Below, piece by piece: positions 23,481-36,600 of a DNA stretch of 64,000 bases. Every line of letters begins with the position of its first letter. Within the stretch, counting starts at the first letter, position 1. The stretch covers positions 126,001 through 190,000 of the forward strand of contig WPIO01000006.1 of assembly GCA_009760855.2 (NCBI GenBank), given 5' to 3'. The translations under genes and the position numbers were made by a program. This stretch comes from Cristatella mucedo. Taxonomy: Eukaryota; Bryozoa; Phylactolaemata; Cristatellidae. The notes under the pieces are model-generated. The model saw only the letters and a program-made list of their open reading frames with translations. It was not told the DNA's origin and made no database searches.

Positions 23481-23830
23481 GTAAGATACTATGGGAAAAC
23501 TCGCTTTTGGTTGCCGGTAATCTGCAAAACTCTTTTGACTGGTCACAGCAGCAGCTGACAGGGTCAAGTTCGTGCAGTGCATTTTAGCTGTCGAACGTGT
23601 AACGATGGCTAACAAGACACGGCAATATTCGCACATTTGGCTAGAGCTTAAATATCCTGATAAGATTGGGCCGGATTCAGCATTCGTTCTGGTAACGGCG
23701 CATAAAAAGAAATGCATTCAAACTTGGGATGATTCTTCGGCTTCTTCAAAGACACACTTCCAGGGGGTAGGCTTCAGTACAAGCTGCCACTGGCTGCCTT
23801 TAAGCCTAGCCGGCAGCCATCTCTCCACGA

Positions 23831-24313
23831 TCACTTAGCAAGCTGCAGCCTTCGACCGGAAGTGGGAAGAGATACTAAGGCCTTTTTAGGCAAGCAAGCT
23901 CCGACTCGTGCACTACCACTCGAGACAGCAGCGCACACTGCAGCAGCAGCAGCCGTCTGCATCAGCTTCTGTCTCGCGATCAACGCAATCCCAAATATCG
24001 AAGCCACGCCCACACGGTGAGCAGCTGCCTTTGCCGGTGTCCCAGGGGTCACGGCCGGCACGGCATGTTCACGGTCCGGGGCTTCTGCATTGACAGCATA
24101 AGACACGGTCTCTTCGTGGAAAGTCTCCTATTTGCCAGCCGTCTGGTCCACGCTGGCTTGCCAGGCAACCGCAGGGTCGACGTGAGGAAATGCCTGCTGA
24201 AGCTTTCGAAATCGCTTCGCTGCTCTCGATTCGCTTCTACCTCGAGCATTCAGCCTTTGCTCGGCGTACAGCCTCTTGTAGCGCTCCTGCCAGCCGCCGT
24301 ACGTGGGCGCCAT
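23831..24313 (-). CDS. Possible small two-exon gene, unrecognised
   Basis: The minus strand has an ATG at 24313 in an excellent context (gcagccATGg). Exon 1 (24313-24241) encodes MAPTYGGWQERYKRLYAEQ and NAR, with donor GAG|gtagaa in phase 1. An acceptor caatgcag allows exon 2 (24084-23831) in matching phase, with a hydrophobic stretch (VGVASIFGIALIA) and a TAG/TAA-ended frame. The product would be about 108 residues, rich in Arg, Lys and Ala, perhaps a small organellar or membrane protein. Only start context, phase agreement and composition support it. The GC-rich sequence could give the same by chance. Confidence 0.3.
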
Positions 24314-24399
24314 GGCTGCCTTCAGCAGAGCAGTGCTGCAGCAAAAATAAAGCGTTTCGCGACAGCTGGGACGACTAAAATTTGAGCTGCACGACGTAT

Positions 24400-25320
24400 C
24401 CGTCTCGCTGCCTCTGTACTCACTTGAGCTTGGGATTTAAGTGCTTGGGAACATAATGCTCCTTCATAGGACGTTTACGCAGCAACCCTGCAATTCGACA
24501 GCAACCAACGATAAGTTGCAAACAATTTTTTTACGATTACAGCGAACGAGATTCAGACTGTGATCGCTCTAGGTAGCTATCCACCCACCATCAGCCGAGC
24601 GAATTTCTAGCAAAAAAAGGTGACATCGTAACATTCAGCACCCGCGGTGCTGGCCCAAGCACGAGCAAGTTTTGTTCCAATTCAATCAGTCTGCTGGCCG
24701 GCCATTCTCAGTTTTGTCACCCACTTAGTTAGTAGCATTTTCTAGGAGAAAGGCAACTACAGAAAGCATGCTACCAACTTGGATTAGAACGAAATAAGAA
24801 AAATATGCAAAATTGTTTGCCCTTTTTCAGAAGTAGCTTTCGGCTTGTGGCACTGTTGCCATTTTCGAAGGATATCTGCTTATAGCATCACCAGTACACT
24901 GTCAACAAAAATTTCTTGGAAACAAAAAGTATTCTTGCAAAAAATGCAACACCGACTTAGCCTGGCATTTTCTGAGAAACAATCAGGGGTTAGATAAGAA
25001 ATTGTATTTTGTTCATGCACAGCAAAAAACGCACATGGCTCGATTCAAAACGATGCAAATAAATCGATAAAGCAATGAATAAAATTAAACCGCCAAATTG
25101 GTTTTCGCTATGAAGAAAGAATTGAATAAAGAACCTCTGTAAACAGTTCCAAGGTCTTATCTGGCTCCGTAGGTCAATCGCAGATGCTAAATTAATCTCT
25201 CGGCTCCAAATCTCTTGAGATACTTTTTAATACCTGCAGTTCACTATAGTTATAGAACTGCAGATATCTGTCAAGACTTAAGTAAGAAGCTTAAATCATT
25301 TCTACAGGTCTTTGATAATC
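24400..25320. other. No gene recognised
   Basis: AT-rich, with A-runs and no repeat family I can identify. Confidence 0.5.
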
Positions 25321-25325
25321 GGAAA

Positions 25326-25440
25326 AAGAGAGAGAGAGAGACAGACAGACAGAGAGACAGACAGAGAGACAGACAGAGACAGAGAGACAGAGACAGAGAG
25401 ACAGAGACAGACAGACAGAGAGAGACAGAGAGAGAGACAC

Positions 25441-25491
<51 letters not shown>

Positions 25492-25666
25492 GAGACAGAG
25501 ACAGAGAGAGAGGCAGAGACAGAGAGAGGCAGAGACAGAGAGAGGCAGAGAGACGAAACAGAGAGACGAGACAGTCAGAGACGAGACAGACAGACAGAGA
25601 GAGTAAGAGAGACAGAGCCGAAAAGAGAAAGACAGACAGACACGGAGAGAGCCAGAGACAGAGACA

Positions 25667-25754
<88 letters not shown>
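25326..25754. repeat. (GA)n / (GACA)n microsatellite block
   Basis: About 430 bases built only from GA, GACA and GAGACA units, ending in a pure GA run. The long open frames of alternating Arg and Glu (or Ser and Leu on the other strand) here are artefacts. Confidence 0.97.
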
Positions 25755-25756
<2 letters not shown>

Positions 25757-25764
25757 AGAGACAG

Positions 25765-26280
25765 TGTAGTGTATTGTAATGAATCTCCTTCTGTAACTCC
25801 ACAAAGTCATAAAGACCATGTGGGTGTTAAGCAGTTTTGTATAGCGCACTCAAAGCCTAAACTGCTTTCGGTACGCATTCGGTAGCCAACAGACTTCGTC
25901 TCACGCAACAAAGAGAAAGTGGGAAGCATAGCAGAGTCAGGAGAGCAGTTGAGGTAATGAGTAGCATAGAAGTAGCAGTTCAGGACCACTGAAAAGAATG
26001 AGCCATAGTCGGCAGTATGAGAGTAGTTGTCGTCGAGTAAGTGTTGTGGAAGCGAGTTCCACAGTCTAGGACCTGCAGAGCTAAAGCTTCTGTTGCCGAC
26101 GGTCTTTAAGCGGAGGAATGGAACAGCTAATTCATTGTCCACACAGGACCTCAGGGTGCGAACAGTCTGAAACTGATGCAGCAGTTCAGCTAGGTACGAA
26201 TGAGCCAAGCCGTGGCAGGCCTTGTGTGTCAGCCTAAGAACTTTGTTCTGTATCCGTTGCTGAACCGGTATCCATTCTCG
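25765..26280 (-). mobile_element. LINE family B, 3' end with tail
   Basis: On the minus strand a nearly intact C-terminal frame ([47 protein letters not shown]), followed by the family's 3' end. The tail runs directly into the (GA)n block. Confidence 0.9.
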
Positions 26281-26284
26281 AGTG

Positions 26285-26312
26285 GGAGAGAGAGAGAGAG
26301 AGAGAGAGAGAC
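26285..26312. repeat. (GA)n microsatellite
   Basis: About 14 GA units, placed exactly at the truncated 5' side of the LINE B copy. Confidence 0.9.
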
Positions 26313-26369
26313 GACATATGGAAAGGGAGAGATGAGGGGAGCGCTGTCTGCAGCAATAAACGGCAAAGG

Positions 26370-26455
26370 TCAGAGCTTGCCATAGCCGATGGTCCTCATG
26401 AAGAAGCAGGAGGCAGACGCGGTGCCGGCTTCACTGGGGAGCAGTGGCAGCTTGA
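26370..26455 (-). CDS. MRPL47: MRPL47 exon 6 (terminal)
   Basis: Acceptor ttgactgcag, phase 1 in, frame open to a TGA at 26372-26370. It encodes VKLPLLPSEAGTASASCF and ends in GYGKL. The phase agrees, but the sequence is not recognisable as L47, so this exon is the least certain. Confidence 0.55.
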
Positions 26456-29400
26456 CTGCAGTCAACGACCGTGCGCAACTCGCTTCCCAATAGGAGGCTC
26501 CTTGCGCTCGGTGTGCAATCAGATCAGACGAAGAAAGAAAGAAAGCGCCGGCTGCCAAAGTGGATGTGCTCACCTAGCTCGTTGGCATACTCGACTAGCT
26601 CAGGCTCGCCGGTGGCGCCTGTCTCTAGCAAGTTGAACGCCTGATTACGCTCGCTCACGACGAGCGACAGATTGTCCATGCTCTCTTCGACCTGCACGTT
26701 CGGGCAAGCAGCAGCCAGAGGAAACGACAGCAACGATGGCACTTCAAAAACAGAAAACGACAGGTTCGTGAATATTCTGGGTCAGGAGCAGCAACGGACA
26801 GTAGAGGACGGTGAAAAGGTGATGCTGCTGCTGCGATGGCAGCAGCGGCGGCGGAGGAAGAGTGCTGCGCGTGCTTCGGCGTTGTGCTACCTTCTCGAGG
26901 CGCTCCGGACTGGGGAAGAGCTCGTGCTGACGCTCATACTCGGCCTGCATGGTGAGCAGCATGTTCATCTCCTTCAGCAGCACGTACCTGCAATCGATCG
27001 CAGTGGATCGCGCCGCTGCCACTGGCGCGGGCACGTGGCCGAGCCTCGCAAGAGCGAGCATCTTGCAGGCACACAATCGACACTTTGCAAAGAAAGGCCT
27101 CAAAAATTGTGGAGCCATAGTGCGGGGGACGTGGGTGTGCTCGCGTCGGTCGTCGGAGACTCCGACTCGGTCAGTGCACTATGTACCACTACGACGTGCA
27201 CTGCATTGCCCAGTGCATCAATGCATTGCAGCATCACGTGAGCACATTATTAATGGTTCCTGTTATTCATAATGAAAGCCTTAGTTTTACTAGACAGGCC
27301 AGATCACGATGCAGCATCGGCATTACAGGTTTAACTTTCGGACCGTATCCAAAAGAGCCTCTCTCGTGCTACCAAGTCGGGGAGCCGGTATTTGACTCAC
27401 ACTTTAAAGACATCTTTCACCGTCGGTTGCAAGCATTTTACTGCTTGCTACAGAAGCCTGTGTTAGCTTGCTTGACCCCAAGAAGGAATATTGCATCGAA
27501 CCACTTTTACTAACAGCTGTAACCTATACCTCGAAATTCCGGCATTGTGTTTAACCAGCCCCTGGCTGGCTCTCTGAAAGGTAGGCTGGCACCATCTAGC
27601 GACCTAATGAAGAGATATTACAACCCACTTACTAAAACCACGATAAAACAAAAACGGCTACCACAGAGAGGTTGGAAATCGTGATTCCCTATGATCGTGA
27701 TGAGTGTCGGTTGCCAAGACGCATCCAAATATAAACACTACTGAGGCTAGAAATAGAGAGCTTTGAGAAAAGGAAGACCCCTGCAAAGCCACCTGGGTTC
27801 GTTTGGTCCTACTCGGCTAATCTGTGCTTACACTCATAGCTACCTCTATGGAGCTACCACATGGCCATGTGTCCACACCTTGAGCACATTTGATGAAGCA
27901 TTTGCTGTTGCAGAATAAGAGCGGCCGAGCTGGTTTGGTCCCTCGGTCAAGGTGTTCGCCCCGACCAAGGTCTAGCTGAGGTCGTGGGCTCGAGCCCCGA
28001 GGCATTTGTGAAGCGTCTGAATAGAGATTAAGTTCTCTTGGGGCGCCATACAAATGAATTGTATTTATTTATAATTATTTAATTTTAAGCAATCTCAAAC
28101 CTAGACAACCCAGCAACACAAGGCCGATGCCAGCAGACAACAAAGGAGCCGAAGACAGTGTGCTTGCTCAGATGTTGGCTTGAAATTAATAATAATAATA
28201 ATATTGCACTTGATAAAGCGCCCTCAGAGAACTTAATCTCTTTCTAGGCGCTTTACATTTGCTGCAAAGTGATACGCAATAGAATAGTAAGTAAAATCAT
28301 GTTTGAAAAACAAACAAAATGAATAATATGGTTAGGGGTGACATGCACAGGGTCAGCACGCAAATGTGGTTAGTGGCAGCATGCACAGTGTCAGCACGCA
28401 TAAGCACATCAAGGACGAATCACAGGGACCCACTAAATGCTGTCCTAAATAGGTGTGTTTTTAAGTTTCTTTTAAATGTGGTCAGGTCAGGGGATGTTCT
28501 GACGCAGGCCGGGAGGGAGTTCCAGGCTTTGGGAGCATACGAGCTAAATGCACGGTCTCTAAAGGATTTAAGGTTTGTACGAGGTATTTCTAGACTGTTG
28601 GATTCCGAAAAGCGAGTGGTACGATGCTTGGCCTGATGGGGTAGTATATCTGAAAGATAGGCTGGAGCCATAGAATGAAGAGACCTAAAAGTGAGCGACA
28701 AAACCTTGAAGTCAATCCGTTGCTTCACTGGTAGCCAGTGCAGGTCGGCGAGAAGTGGAGTAATGTGGCAACTGCGACGCTCACGGCAGACAAGCCTAGC
28801 TGCAGAGTTTTGCACCAGCTGCAATCGCCTGATCGCACATGCTGGTAGGCCAGTAAGCAGTGAGTTGCAGAAGTCGAGACGAGATGTCACGAATGCATGG
28901 ACCAACTTGGACGTGGTATCCTTATCTAAACAAGCCCTAATTTTAGAAATGTTATGAAGCTGAAAATAGGCTGATTTGACTGTGGAGCTGATGTGGTCGT
29001 CTAACGAGAGGTCGCTTTGGAATATGACACCTAGATTTCGAGCTGATTCAACTGGAGATATGCTGGCAGAGCCAATTTTGAAAGTCAGCCTTTCCAATTT
29101 CTGAATCACACTAGGTTTGCCCATAACTAGTAAGTTAGTTTTATCATCGTTTAGTTTTAGAAAATTTGCTGCCATCCATGATCGGATGTCATCAATGCAT
29201 GCAGCAAGTGAGTTGAGAGAATTTGAGGTGCTCGAAGGCTGGGAGGGATCAAAGCAAAGGTACAACTGAGTGTCATCCGCATAGAAGTGAAAGCCTAGAT
29301 TGTGCTTGGCAATCACATCAGCAAGAGGGAGAGTATAAACGGTGAAAAGGACCGGACCTAGCACAGACCCCTGAGGTACTCCATATTTTAGAGGTACTTC

Positions 29401-32400
29401 AGATGATCTTTGTCCATTCACGTCAACACTCTGGAGTCTCCCACTGAGATAGGACCTGAACCACTGCAGAGCAGTGCCAGTGATGCCCAGGCGAGATGAG
29501 AGGCGCTCTAGAAGTACTTTGTGATCGATGGTATCAAAAGCTGCCGAAAGATCGAGCAAAATAAGAAGAGACACTCTACCCATGTCTGCATTCCTAAGTA
29601 GGTCGTTGTATACCCGAAGCAATGCTGACTCTGTGGAGTGATTAGCTCTAAAGCCAGACTGGAACTTACTAGCAAGGTGTGAGGTTTCGATATACGAGTT
29701 CAGCTGGTCTGCCACGACCCGTTCCAGTGTCTTTGATAGGAATGGTAGAAGGGAGACTGGGCGGTAAATTAAGAGCCACTACTCCGTGTGGGTTCGAGCA
29801 ATTTGGATTTACCCCCTAATAATGGCCTTCAACTACCGTTTATTAAGGAAATTGGCGTTTCACTGCAATACAGCCCACAAATAGCTCACAGCAAGCTCTT
29901 AGTTTAGCCTCAATGTGTGGTGATGAAAGGAGTGAGAAAGGGGTCGTCTTTCGGACTGTCCAAACGCATTTTTTCGTGGACGAGTAACGGTCGCTTAGAA
30001 TTGGCAGCACATAGCACAGTTGTGGTTAATAATAATAACACACTTGATCAAGTGCCCTCAGAGAATTCAATCTCTTTCTAGGCGCTTTACATTTTCTGCA
30101 GAGGTAGCATAGTAGCTGCTGCTGGACCCCTGTTGGGCCAGCTCTTGGCGCCCGAGACCAGCCAGCCTCTAAGCTCATCTGCGGTCGGCGGCTGGCCTAG
30201 CTAAATACTGGTGGCAGCAGCTGAATGCGATATTTGGCGAGGACCGCAGCAGCCTAGCAGGAGCAAGCGATGCTGCCAGCACTCACATATGACATCTTCT
30301 TGGCTCGCTAAAATTGGCAAATTCTATAGTAATAATAATAAATATATTTGTATAGCATCCTCAGAGAACTCACTCTCTTTCTGGACTCTATACATTTGTG
30401 ATTATTATCATCGTAGTGAGGCTGAGATCGAGGCAGCTCCAGGATGCTCACCAGCAAAGCCTTGTAACTCGGAACAAATAATTTCCAGCAAGCGGCTTCT
30501 AGCAGACCCTACCGGCCGCTACCGGCAGTCACTGGGCCCCGATTGCATGCTACCAACTTCCTGCTGCCACGACCAAGCCGGTGAGTGTGCACACAAAGCA
30601 TAGCCGGCCGACAGCAGCATGCCTGCAGAAAGCTTGCATTGGGGGGGGGCATTAGATCCCAAGATGACCGTATCAAAAGCCGTGAGTTCAATGCACCACC
30701 ACCCCACCCCACCCCACCCCCCCACCGTACCGAAACGACAGACATTCTCTTCCCTTTCTGGATATGCAAGGATTTGCTAGCACTTTTTGTTGCTGCTTCG
30801 ACCATGTTTGCCGGCGGCTGCTTCAAGCAGATTCACAAATTTACGCGTCGGCAGCAGCTGCTCCACTGCGATCACTGCCCAGAAATGGCTAGCCGACAGC
30901 GGCCCCTCTGCAAGCCGGGCTGCATGAGCCACGACTTGACACGGGCTCAATGTCCATGCGCTCACTATGGATGGCCGGATGGCAGTGGCTCACTCACCAG
31001 AGTTTGTGCAGGTCCACGTTGCTCTTGAGCCTCAGTTCGTCTACTTTCCAAGGTCGCCCTACGATAAAGTGATCACGACATAAGCATGGCCACTGTCCGG
31101 GTAATGGCCTCAATAAGCCCCAGCAATTAGGATTCGCACGTGCACGATGGCAGCGAAAACGATTTCACCTGCCGACAGATTTAAGGCTCAGACAACGCCT
31201 GACTACCCGTACTAGGGTGGCTTCCATTGGTGGGGCCAGAGGTGGTGGAGAGCAATAGCTACCCACATAAGAGAGGGTAGCGACTGAACCGCTCCCTACA
31301 AGACTAGCAAGAGGGTCCCTGTGACTCGACCATGCTGACACTGTGCATGATGCCACTACCCATACTTGCATGCTGACCCTGTGCACGTCACCCCAAGCCA
31401 TGTTATTCTTGTTGTTTATTGAGCATGCTAGCACTAACCATTCGATCGTGCTTCCTTTGCAGCAAATGTAAAGTGACTAGAAAGAGATTGAGTTCTCTGA
31501 GGGCTCTATATCAAATGTCTTATTATTATTATTAATTTATTTAGCAGCAGAAGAGCTTAAACGGCTATCACCACTGCTAACAGCAGACAACGGATTGCCT
31601 ATTGCAGGGCTCAAACCAACGACTTGGGTCGTGAAGAGAAAGCACTGGGTAACCACTAGGCTAAGGCCCAGGATCCAAACATCGGGGTCTGGACAGCAGC
31701 TGGGGCAAAGGCAGTCGGGTGGGGGACATGGCCATTGATTTTTTGTGAGGGGCCACTATTTTATTTAATTTTTTAAACCTCTGCTCGGCTTCACAAAGTT
31801 AACGATTCCCAGAATCGTCGAGTGCCTTTTCCCTTGGGGGGCCAACTGGCTGGTGGAAGCATGAGTTGGGGAAGCTGGCACTTAAGACCTTTCATTGATA
31901 ACGCAGAGGCTTCAAAGCAACCTCAAAATTAATCCACAAGTGCATGCAGCATCTTGAGCTATCAACGTGCTACCCACAGACACCCAAGATACGGCGATTC
32001 CAGTTAGAAAATAGTATTTATTGACGAATCATAAACACAGTAAACACGACTGAGTAGGTAGGGGACCGGCCAATCAGGATAGCAGCTCCGGACTCGAATC
32101 GAAGCGGAATTGAAACGAATATTCTAGAGCACTTCATTATTGTCGTTTGGATTATCAGCCGTCATCATCGGGATAGGGCGTCATCGTCGAACTCAAAATA
32201 AATTAATCGAAACGGACCTTCATTCAGACTGGGCTGAAATCATTCTTCTCAAAAGACGTGCTTGCTCCTGCCACTATTACACCGCCACTTCGCCAGCAAC
32301 GAGCTGCTGAACAGTCAGCCGAACCACGATTGGTTGTAGTACTCCTTTAAAGACTAATGTCTACTGCTTGCCATCCGGCCTCTTCCCTTCCTGTGACCGT

Positions 32401-33553
32401 GACTCTACTGCTTGCCATCCAGCCTCTTTCCTTCCTGTGACCGTGACACTTTTGGTGTGGACAAAGTCGTCAACTAGGGGTTCAACAGCTGCAAAAAGGA
32501 CTGTGTATAGAGGCCAATGTGGCTCTCTCCACAACAGTTGCCGAAAGTCGGGGATTTTCCGAATAACAAGGAGCATATCATGGCAAGGTATGCTTTAGAG
32601 ATGCAGATGGACAAAGAGGTGGCTGACAATCGAACTTGATTGGAAGGGTCAGCTGAATGTCTCTTTGATTCCTAACTAAGCAAGGTTTGGCTTGGTCGGG
32701 CCAGTATAAGTCAAACGAGTCTCCTTCCAACCGTGGCAACTTCTTCTCATCGAGCTCATGAGATAAGCTGATTAAACAGCCTCATTTTATATAGCGATGC
32801 AAGAGCCTTCACGGCTATCGCCACCGCTTGCAGCAGTAAATGAAAGATTGAAGGACTGCGCAAACACAGCATCACGCTGGCACCGGGCTCGAGAAGGCTC
32901 TACAAAATGCCATAATGACTAGCCTCAAAATAACAGAAAGATGGTATCACGCCCAGCTCAATGGCCAATGTCTTGATGGTGAGCAAGGTGACACCTGCTA
33001 ATGCATCGTGGGGGATAAGAAACGGAATGCAAGCAAGAAAGAGCAGCTGCCCCTCATCAACCACTCTGTCGAGATCAAGACCGGCATCTTGTGAGAATGA
33101 CTTCTCGACCTGAGGTATCTGACAGAGATACATGCGCTTCTACTCGGCGCACCACGATCGTTGACCTGCAGTCGAATTGCGGTCGTCCGATCGATAATTG
33201 CCGGCTACAATACTGTGCCCAATGAGGACGGTGAGATCAACAGTCTGCTTGCACTAATCATGAACATAAACAAGCTGGCGTACTACCAATACTGCAGGTA
33301 ATATGGTCAATTCGAGCTGGTTGCTTGGTGCAAGAATGGCGTTCCCGACATGGCACATTCTTCACTTTTATACATCATATCATCCCATATCATCAACATG
33401 GCAACGAGCTCGTGCCAACTCAACGAACAGCTACTGAACATGCACATGGACATCGTATCGTGAGAGCACTTGTAAGTACTCATAATTGCAATTATCTGAA
33501 ACACGTGTGCACACGCACGCATGCAAGCACGCTATGCAAAGGCTACAATGGCT

Positions 33554-33636
<83 letters not shown>

Positions 33637-36600
33637 GGCTAAGGTACTCGAATTAGCCAACACATTGCACACACTTGGCAAATTGCTACAGGACAGCCGT
33701 CTGTAGAATAAATTAGTGCAGCGTTGGGATGTGTATACCCAAATTAATATTTGTCTGTTCTTGGGCCTGCATGAGCATTATTAGACTTTTGCTCTACTGC
33801 ACAGCAGCCATGCATCATACGAATTCGATGCATGGATTTCAGAGACAATATCCCTTCTCAGATCCCTATTAAACAAAATACCTTCTCAGAGGAAAGTCGG
33901 GAGATGGACAAGAAAACTCACAAAACAGTAACCTATCGACGAAATAAATTCTTTGGCTGCTCATAGTAAGTCCATCCCAACCTGGGACTAGGCACAGGCT
34001 TCTCCTAGACATAAAGCAACTACAGCCCATCATCGGAGCTGCAGACTATGCCACATTATCAGAGGTTAAAATAAGAGCCTTGAGTCACCCGGCAGCACAG
34101 AGCTGCCTGCCCGATTCGATTGACCAAAGGCAGAAGGCTTCGACTACTTCAGCTTCACCTAGTAAATGGTCTCACAATACCCCAACAACCAGTCATGCGT
34201 GAGTAACTAAACTGGCCACCACAGAAAACCAAAAGATGCTCACTCAAGTCTCGCTGGCCACATCATCCACAGCAGCCTCTTCCACCTCATCTACCTGTTA
34301 ATAAAAACTATGCAAATAACATTTCATCAATAAAAAAAAAGTCAATAGAATGCTTACTTAAAGAGCAGCTTACCATCGTGTGGTTACCATTCAGTGAATC
34401 CCCCATCTCAAGTCAGTGGAGCATGGCAGCAACAGGTGATGTGAAGCTAGCAAATAACCAGTGAAAAACACGTCTTTCCAGTAAGAAATCCACGGACTGA
34501 CAACAGCGGTTCTCATACTAAGCACATGATTTCGCTTCCTGATATTTCCTCTACGAGTTCATGAAGTTTAACTGAGTGAGAAATACTTCAAGGGGAGCAG
34601 GACGAGGCTGCCCTGAAGGACAGTGGCGGGCAATCCTTGTTTGCTGTGCTGTAAACAAGTGCATAGCACACTTGTACAAGTAAAACAGCAACCCAAACAG
34701 GCAGTTGAATACCTTCTTTCCAAGAAAAGAGATGCCATTTTGAAACTGAATCTATTGCACCAACTATACTGCTGGTTTCGGAAGCCCTGATTGCCTCGGT
34801 GGAGTTACTGTGTGCATCAAAAAAATTTAGATGACAAAATATTCGTTGGCAAAATATGTACGACAGTTTTCTCATGCTGGAAATGGCAACTGCTTTATAA
34901 TATTTTCTGTGCATTTACAATATAAAATAGAATATTCACTTAGCATCACTTGTACCTGTTTTGATCGAGGGTTCCATAAAGTTTTCCTTCTTATCAAAGA
35001 ACTCCATTAAGCCATAAGACGGCCTTGAAGTTGACAGTACCCGAACCCTACGAATAAAGCATGGCTCTACACACGGCACAGTGACATTGCCAGAAAGCAC
35101 CAATCGCTACATACAAACAAAATACCACGGTGAACAAAAGGCCATCACGACAATGTGAAGTCAGTCATGATACTTGCTCAGCATAAGTAATAAGCAAATA
35201 GATTGCTATGCACTATCATTAAGCATATAAAATCAATTGAAAGCTATTTGTTCTACTATAGCTTTAACAGGATCGGATAGATAAGTGACACCTATGGGAA
35301 CTTTGAGTACAATGCAGATACATTCATTGCAACGTAAGCAACAAAATTTTTGAAGGAGCCATTCACACTTGAAAGCTGCACGAAGATGACAATAATAGGA
35401 AGCCATTTTACTTTTAAGACAAGCTGCAAGAACAGGAAAACAGATAAAAACATCATAATCACAATACATTTGAATAGCACCTTCAAAGAACTGAATATCT
35501 CTCTAGGCACTTTACATATGCTATAAAAGAAGTGTGATCGTATGGCTACTTCTAACATGTACAGCCTCAACATGCATAATATAGTTAGTAGAAACATGCA
35601 GAGTGTCAACATGCAAATTTGGCTAGTAGTAGCATGCACAATGTCAGCATGTATAAGCACAAGATGGAAAAGTCACAGGGACCTCACAAATGCAATTACA
35701 TCCGGGTACGTTTTAGCTTCTTTTAAAATGTCAAGTCAGGGGTTTGAGGTCGGGTAGTTCCAGGCTTTGGGAGCATTCGAACTGAAGGCTTGGTCTCCAA
35801 TGGATTTGTGGTTGGTTAGAGGCATAGCTAACCGATTTGAGTCAGGAGAGCAGGTGGTACGATGCCTAGCCTGGTTGGCAAGGAGTTGTGAAAAGTAAGA
35901 ATTAATAATAATACATTTGTATAGCATACTCAGAGAACTTAATCTCTTTCTAGTCACTTTAAATGTACTGTAAAAGAAGCATGATCAAACGGTTAGTGGT
36001 AGCATACTCAATGTCAACAAACTTAATATGGTTAAAGGTAACATGCACAGGGTCAACATGTAAACTATGGTTAGTAGCAGCATGCATAAGCACACAAAGG
36101 ACAAATCATAAGGACCCAGTAAACCTGTGATGAACAGCTGCATTTTAGCTTGTTTTTAGAATGTCAAGTCGGGGGGGGGGTGTCGTGACATCAGTCGGGA
36201 GTGAGTTCAAGGCTTTGGAGCATACGAACTAAAGGCACTGCCACCAAAGGATCGGAGGTTCAAATGAGGTAATAGCTAAACGATTTGATTTAGAAAAGCG
36301 GGTGGTAGGAGGCCTAGCCTGGTGGGGGACTAGTTGTGATAGCTAGGCTGAAGCCAGAGAACCAAGGGGCCTAAAAGTGAGTCACAACACTTTGAAGTCG
36401 ATGCACTGCTTGATTGGGAGCCGGTGCAGGTCGGCGAGAAGTGGTGTGATGCGGCAACTGCTACACCCACGATAGACAAGATTGACTGCAGAGCTTTGCA
36501 CCAACTCCAAGTGCCTGATTGCACAAGCCGGTAAACCAGCAAGCAGTGAGTTACAGAAGTCGAGACGAGATGTCACGAATGCATGGAACAATTTGGTTGT

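Noticed and set aside
25215-25849. Long frames of alternating Arg/Glu or Ser/Leu
   Set aside because: They are translations of the (GA)n/(GACA)n block, which has no stops in most frames.
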